Assembly (NCBI GenBank): GCA_965243335.1
Contig: OZ251545.1
Location: 2,294,001-2,358,000 of the forward strand
Source of the DNA: JAJDXW01 sp965243335
GTDB taxonomy: Bacteria; Pseudomonadota; Gammaproteobacteria; HK1
DNA length: 64,000 bases
Reading direction: 5' to 3'
The notes below the pieces were generated by a model that did not search any database, was not told where the DNA came from, and was given only the letters and a program-made list of their open reading frames with translations. Position numbers and translations under genes: made by a program. Shown here piece after piece: positions 50,927-57,524 of the stretch (position 1 is its first letter; each line of letters opens with the position of its first letter).

Positions 50927-53005
50927 CTACCAGCGAACGCTTCCCTCGCAGCGGAGGGCGCCGGTCGGGTCGACCTCGACCGTCCAGTCGGGCGGGGCCA
51001 CCGTCGTCCCCCCCGCCTCCTCGACGATGGCCGGCCCTTCGATCCGGCTTCCCGCGGGGAGGCGCTCGCGGTCGAGGACCGGCGTCTCCCGCCACTCCCC
51101 GAACCACGCGGGGCGGCGCTCGATGACCGGGTCGCCGGCCCCTCGCGGGGCGAGGTCGAGGGCGGGCTTGTCGACCTCTCCGATCGAGACGAGCCGGACG
51201 TTGACGATCTCGACGTCGTTCGCGGGGTCCGCGTAGCCGAAGGTCTCCTCGTGCCGTGCGTCGAAGGCGGCCCGGAGCGGCGTCCAGTCCGCGTCGTCCG
51301 GGTCCCAGCGCACCGGGAGGGTGAAGGACTGGCCGACGTAGCGCACGTCCAGAGCGCACTCGTGCCGATGCCGCTCGCGGCCCACGCCGTCCGCCTCGAG
51401 CGCCGCGGCCCCGTCCGCGCGCATCGCCTGCGCCCGCGCCCGGAGCTCTTCGACGGCGAGCTCCGAGACCCGCCCGCCCCACGCGGCCACCGCGTCGCGG
51501 CGCAGGTCCGCGAGCATCTGCCCGAGGGCGGAGAGGTGCCCGGGCCGGCGCGGCACGAGGACCCGGGTGATCCCGAGCTCCTCGGCGACCGCCATCACGT
51601 GCATCGGCCCCGCCCCGCCGAAGCCGAGCAGGGTGAAGTCGCGCGGGTCGAAGCCGCGGTGCACCGAGACCTCGCGCACCGCGCCCGCCATCCTCGCGAC
51701 CGCGATGCGGAGCGACGCGCTCGCGAGGGCCGCCTCGCCGCCATCGCCGCTGCCCCCGCTGCCGTCGCCGCCGCCCCCGAGCCGCTCCCCGAGCGCCCGG
51801 AACGCGGCCTGCGCCTTCCCTGGGTCGAGGACGATCCCGCCCGCGAGCGCCCGCCCGGCGGGGAGGCGCCCGAGGAGGAGGTTCGCGTCGGACACCGTCG
51901 GCTCGGCGCCCCCCCGGCCGTAGCAGGCCGGCCCGGGGACCGCGCCGGCGCTCCGCGGCCCGACCCCGAGGGTGCCGTCGGGCTGCACCCACACGATCGA
52001 GCCTCCGCCCGCCCCGATGGTGTGGATGTCGAGCTGCGGCATCTTGAGCGGGAAGGCGTCGATCCGGTTGTCGTGCGACATGCGGGGCGCGAGCCCCTGG
52101 ACGAGGGCGACGTCGGTGCTCGTCCCCCCCATGTCGAACGTGACGAGGTCTTCGACCCCCGCGCGCTCCGCGACCCGCACCGCCCCGGTGACCCCGCCGA
52201 CCGGCCCGGAGAGGAAGGTGCCCGCGCACCGGTCGGCCGCCGCCCGGAGGGTCATCGCTCCCCCGTTCGAGCCCATGATGTTGACCGGGGCCGAGACCCC
52301 CCGCTCCGCGAGGGCGGTCTCGAGCGCGGCGAGGTACGCCCGCATGACCGGGGTGAGATAGGCGTTGAGCACCGCCGTCGAGGTCCGCTCGAACTCGCCC
52401 CGCTCCGGGGTGAGGGCCGCGGACTCCGAGATCGGGACCGCCCCGAGCCGCTCCGCGAGCGCGCGGGCCACCGCCTGCTCGTGCCCGCGGTCGACGTAGC
52501 TGTTGAGGAGCGCCACCGCGACCGCCTCCACCCCCTTGGCGCGGAGCTTCGCGGCCAGCGCGTCGAAGTCGAAGCCGTCGAGGGGCCGCACCACCGACCC
52601 GTCGGCCGCCAGCCGCTCGGACGCCTCGAACCGGCGGTCGCGCGGGACGAGGGGCGCGGGCCGCCGCCACTCCGGATCGAACAGCCCGCCGACGAGCCGC
52701 CGCCCCTTGCCGACCTCGAGGAGGTCACGGAAGCCCTCCGTGGTGACGAGGCCGGTCCGCGCCCCCTTGCGTTCGAGGAGCGCGTTGGTGGCGATGGTCG
52801 TCCCGTGCACGAACGCGCGGAGCGACCCCGGGTCCGCCCCGAGCGAGGCGAGCGCGTCCAGCACCCCGCGCCATTGCTCGCCGGGGAGCGAGGGGACCTT
52901 GGCGGAACGCAGGACCCCGTCCGGCCCGCAGGCGACGAGGTCGGTGAACGTCCCCCCGACGTCCACCCCGAGACGGTAGCCGGACCGGGGTTGCCCTCTA
53001 TCCAT
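50927..53005 (-). CDS. hyuA: Orphan hydantoinase/oxoprolinase family protein (HyuA 3)
   Basis: This 692-residue HyuA ATPase subunit has GVDVGGTFTDLVA, FDMGGTSTDVALVQG, IGAGGGSIVWVQ and PGPACYGRGGAEPTVSDA. A short Gly/Asp-rich insert GGGGDGSGGSGDGGE lies near residue 410. No hyuB gene follows: the next gene downstream is pyc, after 88 bases. It may share a HyuB with one of the other pairs or have lost its partner. Confidence 0.9.
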   Translation of the reverse strand: MDRGQPRSGYRLGVDVGGTFTDLVACGPDGVLRSAKVPSLPGEQWRGVLDALASLGADPGSLRAFVHGTTIATNALLERKGARTGLVTTEGFRDLLEVGKGRRLVGGLFDPEWRRPAPLVPRDRRFEASERLAADGSVVRPLDGFDFDALAAKLRAKGVEAVAVALLNSYVDRGHEQAVARALAERLGAVPISESAALTPERGEFERTSTAVLNAYLTPVMRAYLAALETALAERGVSAPVNIMGSNGGAMTLRAAADRCAGTFLSGPVGGVTGAVRVAERAGVEDLVTFDMGGTSTDVALVQGLAPRMSHDNRIDAFPLKMPQLDIHTIGAGGGSIVWVQPDGTLGVGPRSAGAVPGPACYGRGGAEPTVSDANLLLGRLPAGRALAGGIVLDPGKAQAAFRALGERLGGGGDGSGGSGDGGEAALASASLRIAVARMAGAVREVSVHRGFDPRDFTLLGFGGAGPMHVMAVAEELGITRVLVPRRPGHLSALGQMLADLRRDAVAAWGGRVSELAVEELRARAQAMRADGAAALEADGVGRERHRHECALDVRYVGQSFTLPVRWDPDDADWTPLRAAFDARHEETFGYADPANDVEIVNVRLVSIGEVDKPALDLAPRGAGDPVIERRPAWFGEWRETPVLDRERLPAGSRIEGPAIVEEAGGTTVAPPDWTVEVDPTGALRCEGSVRW

Positions 53006-53122
53006 TCGCTTCCTGGGGCTCGTCGGCGGCGGACCCCGGGCGACGCCCGCTTGGCGGCCGTCCGGGGAAAAGAAGAAAGGCGGCCCGCAGCGGCAGCGGC
53101 GCCGGCGACAGCCCCGGCGCGC

Positions 53123-55063
53123 TCAGGACGCGGGCGTCCCGGCGGCGGGCAGGGTGATCCGGATCACCGTCCCGTGACCCGGCAGGGAGTTGAGGGCGAT
53201 GGCCCCCTTGTACTTGCTGACGAGGCGGTCCGCCAGGGTCAGGCCGACCCCCATCGCGTCTTCCCGGGTGGTGTAGAACGGCTCGAATATCCGCTTGTGC
53301 CGGTCCGCGGCGATACCGACGCCGTTGTCGATGATGGTGATCAGGATCTCGCCGTTCCGGCTCGCGGTGTCGAGCTTGACGACCCCCGCGCGGCCCTCCA
53401 GCCCGCGGGTGGCGAGCATCGAGTTCTCGACGAACTTCGCGAGCAGCAGCCGGATCTCCGCCTTCGAGGCGAATATCCGGGGGACGTCGCCGAAATTCCT
53501 CGCGACCACGCCGCGCGCCTCCGCCCCGGCGGCCTCGATCACCTCGTCGATACAGGCGTTGACGTCGACCAGCTCGTAGCCCTCGGCCCCGTTCGGCATC
53601 TTCGAGAACGACCCGAGGCGCCGCGCCAGGTCGGCGAGGCCGTTCGCCTCCCGGCGCACGCTCGAAGCGGCGGCGGCCCCCGTCTCGATCTCCTCGTCGA
53701 AGGCGATCCCGTCGAACGAATCCGGGTCCGCGTCACGGTCTTCCAGGGTGATCCGGAGGTTGTCCTGGGACAGCCGCAGGCGCTCCATGCGGGCGGTGAT
53801 CCGGTCCGCGGCGCCGCCGAGGGCTTCGGCGACGCATTCCGCGAGAAAGCCGTGGACCACCTCGGACTCCGCCGCCCTCGACCCATCCGGGAACCCGTCC
53901 GGGGGGAGGGCCGCGCCACCGCCCTCCGCCGGGACGGGGGCCGCCGCGCGGGCGGCGGGGGCCTCGCTCCGCGCCTCGGCGGCGGGCGCGGGCGCCTCCC
54001 GCGCCGCCTTCGGAGCTTCGTGCTCCGGCCATGCGGGTGCTCCCTCCAGCTCCGCGGCGAGCGCCGCCTCACGCCCCGCCGCCGCGGCCGGCTCGCCGCC
54101 CCCCGGCACGACGCCGGTCAGGACGGGCGCGGCCTCCTCCGGCGGCGCCGCCCGCGCCGCCTCCGCATCCTGGACCGTGTCGGGCGACGGCAGGCCCGGC
54201 CCGGCGGCCAGACGGGGGGGCGCGCCGCCCCGCAACCTCTGCAGCACGGCAAGCACGATCCAGACCACGGCCAGCAGCCCGAACGCGGCCATGATCCCGC
54301 GCTGGTGGAACGTGGCCCGCATCTCCCACTTGCCCTGCTCGAACTCCAGCCCTTCGACCAGCCGGCCCGCGATGTCGGCGACGTCGTCCGAGGTGGCGTC
54401 CTGGAAGAGCCTCTCCACCGGCCCCTGTCTCGCGAGCAGGACCTCGGCATGGGAGACGAGGTTCGACAATGCGTTGGACAGGGAGGCGGGAAAGGTCACG
54501 CTCTCCTGGAGAAGCCCTTGCAGCTCGCCGCTCAGACGGGACCTGGCGCCCTCGGTCGGCACCGCGAGATACGAAGTCATCCGATGGACGAGGCTCGATA
54601 TGTTCCGCGCCAGCTCCCGGTTCCCGATCGAGTCGGCCTGCTGCGTCACCGTCGCCGCCGCCAGCGGAAAGTAGCGTGAGGAGTTGCGGAGGACCGCATA
54701 GCCGGTCTTGAAGCGCTCGATGCGCTCCTCCTGCGCGTCGAGGGCGCTCAGGTAGACGCTCACGTCGTTCGCCACCCGGTCGGGAAGCCCGGGGATCTCC
54801 CGCGCGGACCCGAACAGCTCCTCCCGGAGCCGGGCCTTGCGGGGGATGAAGGAGGCGAGCGAGTCGAAGTCGGCGAAGGGATCGGACTTGACGCGGGCGA
54901 CCTCGATGCTCCAGGCGGACGAAAGCTGGTGGAGCTCCCGGACGAGGGTCACGGACGTCCGGTAGGGCTGGCCGTCGCCGCCCATGTTCGCGTACAGGCC
55001 CCCCGCCACGGCCAGCAGGACCGCGGAGATCGCGGAGCCGAAGATGATCGCGCCGGATTTCAC
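53123..55063 (-). CDS. Membrane sensor with helical periplasmic domain and HATPase domain (short paralogue)
   Basis: This 646-residue protein has a membrane helix at 4–26 and a periplasmic all-helical domain (about 30–250, ELHQLSSAWSIEVARVKSDP, ERIERFKTGYAVLRNSSRYF). That domain is of the kind found in DAHL-type sensors. A second helix is at about 254–274, then an Ala/Pro/Glu-rich linker and a C-terminal HATPase domain (about 488–646; N-box FVENSMLATRG, G1 DNGVGIAAD, G2 GVGLTLADRLVSKYKG). I see no clear HisKA H-box and no response regulator beside it. It is a paralogue of the 933-residue sensor at 57.5–60.3 kb. Confidence 0.8.
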   Translation of the reverse strand: MKSGAIIFGSAISAVLLAVAGGLYANMGGDGQPYRTSVTLVRELHQLSSAWSIEVARVKSDPFADFDSLASFIPRKARLREELFGSAREIPGLPDRVANDVSVYLSALDAQEERIERFKTGYAVLRNSSRYFPLAAATVTQQADSIGNRELARNISSLVHRMTSYLAVPTEGARSRLSGELQGLLQESVTFPASLSNALSNLVSHAEVLLARQGPVERLFQDATSDDVADIAGRLVEGLEFEQGKWEMRATFHQRGIMAAFGLLAVVWIVLAVLQRLRGGAPPRLAAGPGLPSPDTVQDAEAARAAPPEEAAPVLTGVVPGGGEPAAAAGREAALAAELEGAPAWPEHEAPKAAREAPAPAAEARSEAPAARAAAPVPAEGGGAALPPDGFPDGSRAAESEVVHGFLAECVAEALGGAADRITARMERLRLSQDNLRITLEDRDADPDSFDGIAFDEEIETGAAAASSVRREANGLADLARRLGSFSKMPNGAEGYELVDVNACIDEVIEAAGAEARGVVARNFGDVPRIFASKAEIRLLLAKFVENSMLATRGLEGRAGVVKLDTASRNGEILITIIDNGVGIAADRHKRIFEPFYTTREDAMGVGLTLADRLVSKYKGAIALNSLPGHGTVIRITLPAAGTPAS

Positions 55064-55252
55064 GATCGACGATCCCGTTCCTGCGACAGCCTCCCGACGA
55101 GCCCGGCGGGCGCGCCCTCACCCGCCGCGACCGCCCCATGCCCGGGCGAAGGCCGGGGACCCGGCGGCGACGGATTCGAGCCGATCCGCAGCGCTTCCGT
55201 CATGACGGCTCAAGCATACGCCCGGAGCCGCCTTTTGCAAGCCTTGGCCTTG

Positions 55253-55491
55253 GCCGAGGCATGTGCGTTGTGGGGTTTTTCGCCAGGCACGCCTCGTCGC
55301 AGGGCGTCCTGGGAACGCTTGTGTCCCGCCCGCACAGGGGGGTGTGAAGCGCCCGTGAACGAAAATGCGGGCGGGACACAAGCGTTCCCAGGACGCCGCG
55401 CAAGCGCCGCCGTGGGGTAAAAATATCTCGCCTCCTGTTGTTCTTATGCTATATCAATAGATTATGAACAACACCCGAGCCTCTTGGCCCT
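55253..55491. repeat. Palindromic repeat element, copy C
   Basis: It starts GAGGCATGTGCGTTGTGGGG like copy B. It contains a perfect 31-base inverted repeat and ends with TAAAAATATCTCGCC, TATATCAATAGATTATGAAC and CCGAGCCTCTTGG, matching the end of copy A. It fills most of the 480-base gap between the sensor gene and the OLD-like gene. No gene is seen in the gap. Confidence 0.7.
55304..55396. repeat. Perfect 31-bp inverted repeat
   Basis: The left arm 55304–55334 begins GCGTCCTGGGAACGCTTGTG and the right arm 55366–55396 is its exact reverse complement. The spacer is 31 bases. There is no U-run, so it is not a simple terminator. A DNA cruciform or a very stable RNA hairpin could form. Confidence 0.85.
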
Positions 55492-55543
55492 TCGTCGGGA
55501 ACCGCTTGCGAACGGCGCGCCTGACGCCGCGCGGCGGACCTCT

Positions 55544-57463
55544 TCATCGCACCGTCCCCGCACCCGCTCCCGGACGCGGGGCGGACCGGCCCTGCCCCCG
55601 GCCCGCGCCGAGCGATGCGTTGATCCTCCCGAAGAGGGCTTCGAAGCGGTCCAGCGTGTCGGGGTCCACCCGGTCGAGCAGCTCCGACCCGCCTTCCAGA
55701 AGCAGCCGCGCGGGCAGGTAGCGGCTGTACGGGGCGCCCGTCGCGGCCCGGATCCGCTCCACGATCCTCCCCTCCCCGAGCACCTCGAACCATTCGACGA
55801 CCGCCGCCCCGGAACGGTTCACCAGATCGACGTAGAAGTCCTCCGCGAAGAGGTCTTCGACGTCGGCTTCCGGCGCGCCGGCGGCCTCCGGGACGAGGAT
55901 GATCCGCTCGTTCGCGGCGATCGCCCGCGCGATGGGCGGGTCGCCCCCGCGGACCTCTCCGCCGGCCCCCCCGGCCAGGACCGCCACGTTCGCCGGCGCG
56001 CCCAGCAGGGCGGCGAACGCCGACACACCCGCGAGCCCGCCCGCCGGCACGATCGCCCAGCGCGGGTCGAGGCCCATCCGGCCCTGCCTCTCGAGGTGGC
56101 CGCTCATGACCGTCAGGAACACGTGATCGGAGGGCTCCTCGACGATCAGGTTGTCCGGGCCGACCGTGAGGGAACGGACCAGGGCGTCGCCCAGGGCCGC
56201 CCGGAGGGGGCTCCGCGTCTCCTCCGAGTGTTCGAGGAGGTCGCCGCTCGCCCCGCTCCCTCCCTCGTCCCGGTCCTCCAGCGTCCGGACCCGCCGCAGG
56301 GCGGCGGCGGGGACCATGAAGGGGGAATGGGTGGTGTAGACGACCTGGTGCGCGGGGGCCAGCCGTTCGTCGATGAAGCGCCGCAGGTCCCGCTGCCCCT
56401 CCGCGTGCAGGCCGCCCCCCGGCTCGTCCAGCAAGAGGATCGTCCCCCGCGCGTCCCCGTCCCCGCCCCCGGCCAACGTCGCGAGAAACGAGAAGAACCA
56501 CATGAAGCCCCGGGAGCGTTCGCTGAAGTTCAGGCTGATCCGGCGGCGCCGGTCGCGGACCCGGACGTCGATGAACCGCGCCGGGGCGCCGGCCCCCGCG
56601 TCGCCGGGGTCGACGTCGAGCTCCACGGACAGCTCCCGATCCTGGCTCCAGTATTCCAGGATCTCGTCCGTGATCCGGTTCGCCGCCGCTTCCAGGGAGA
56701 CCCTCCGCGCCTCGTAGTCGTCCGCCGCGAGGTCCGGGAAGTCGACGGCCGCGAGCCGCATCAGGGACAGGGCGGCGCGCTCGTTCGGCTGCAACCCCCG
56801 TTCGCCGGCGTGCTGCAGCCGGGAGAGGGAGAGCCGCCCCGCCATCACGTTGCAGTCGTCGAAGTACAGGAACCTCGGGAGACGGTCCTGCAGCAGGCGC
56901 CGCACCCCCGCGTCGAGGTCCCCGCCCGCGCGGACCGGGCCGGAGCGCTCCGGGCGCGCCGACCGGACGCTCTCGAACCCCGGCGCGGACCCCGGCGCTC
57001 CGCTCCCCCCCGCGTCCGTGTCCGCGGACCGGCCGCCGACGGGCGCCCGCGGCCCCCGCCCCGCCGCCCGATCGCCCGCGCCGGAGTATTCGATCTCCCA
57101 GACCAGCTCGTTCTCGTAGGTCCTCGCGACGGTCACCAGCCGGGACGCCAGCACCCCTTCGCCGTGCGCGTCCTCGACGGCCCGGAGGTCCTCGTCGCTC
57201 AGCGCGAAGGCGGCGGTGATGGGGCGGACGGCCGGGATGCGCGCCCGGTCCGGGTGGTAGCGGGGGCGCGGATAGTCGCGCAGGCTGGAGAACGTCTCCG
57301 GGTGGCCGCTCGCGGCCGGGTTCAGGCGGTAGAGCGCCTGGAGCATGGCGGATTTCCCGCTCTCGTTCTTTCCCACGAGGCAGGTCACGTCGTCTTCGAT
57401 CCGCACCTCCCCGGAGTCCGTGAAGCTCTTGTACTGCCGCACCCGGACGGACTTCAGGATCAT
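55544..57463 (-). CDS. OLD-like ATPase with C-terminal TOPRIM-like domain
   Basis: This 639-residue protein starts MILKSVRVRQYKSFTDSGEV. The SMC/AAA15 ATPase core has Walker A GKNESGKS (residues 31–38), a FSERSRGFMWFFSFLATLAG signature region, Walker B TILLLDEPGGGLH and YTTHSPFMV. The C-terminal part resembles the OLD TOPRIM: first Glu in NLIVEEPSDHVFL. The strand that should hold the DxD motif reads VAVLAGGAGG without acids. It may therefore be a catalytically altered OLD relative. It is placed between two paralogous sensor genes on the same strand, 61 bases after the first. Confidence 0.8.
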   Translation of the reverse strand: MILKSVRVRQYKSFTDSGEVRIEDDVTCLVGKNESGKSAMLQALYRLNPAASGHPETFSSLRDYPRPRYHPDRARIPAVRPITAAFALSDEDLRAVEDAHGEGVLASRLVTVARTYENELVWEIEYSGAGDRAAGRGPRAPVGGRSADTDAGGSGAPGSAPGFESVRSARPERSGPVRAGGDLDAGVRRLLQDRLPRFLYFDDCNVMAGRLSLSRLQHAGERGLQPNERAALSLMRLAAVDFPDLAADDYEARRVSLEAAANRITDEILEYWSQDRELSVELDVDPGDAGAGAPARFIDVRVRDRRRRISLNFSERSRGFMWFFSFLATLAGGGDGDARGTILLLDEPGGGLHAEGQRDLRRFIDERLAPAHQVVYTTHSPFMVPAAALRRVRTLEDRDEGGSGASGDLLEHSEETRSPLRAALGDALVRSLTVGPDNLIVEEPSDHVFLTVMSGHLERQGRMGLDPRWAIVPAGGLAGVSAFAALLGAPANVAVLAGGAGGEVRGGDPPIARAIAANERIILVPEAAGAPEADVEDLFAEDFYVDLVNRSGAAVVEWFEVLGEGRIVERIRAATGAPYSRYLPARLLLEGGSELLDRVDPDTLDRFEALFGRINASLGAGRGQGRSAPRPGAGAGTVR

Positions 57464-57524
57464 CGCGGACCTCCAGGGCTGCGAAGGCGGGGCCGCCCCC
57501 GGCGATGCTCGACAGGCGCGGTTC

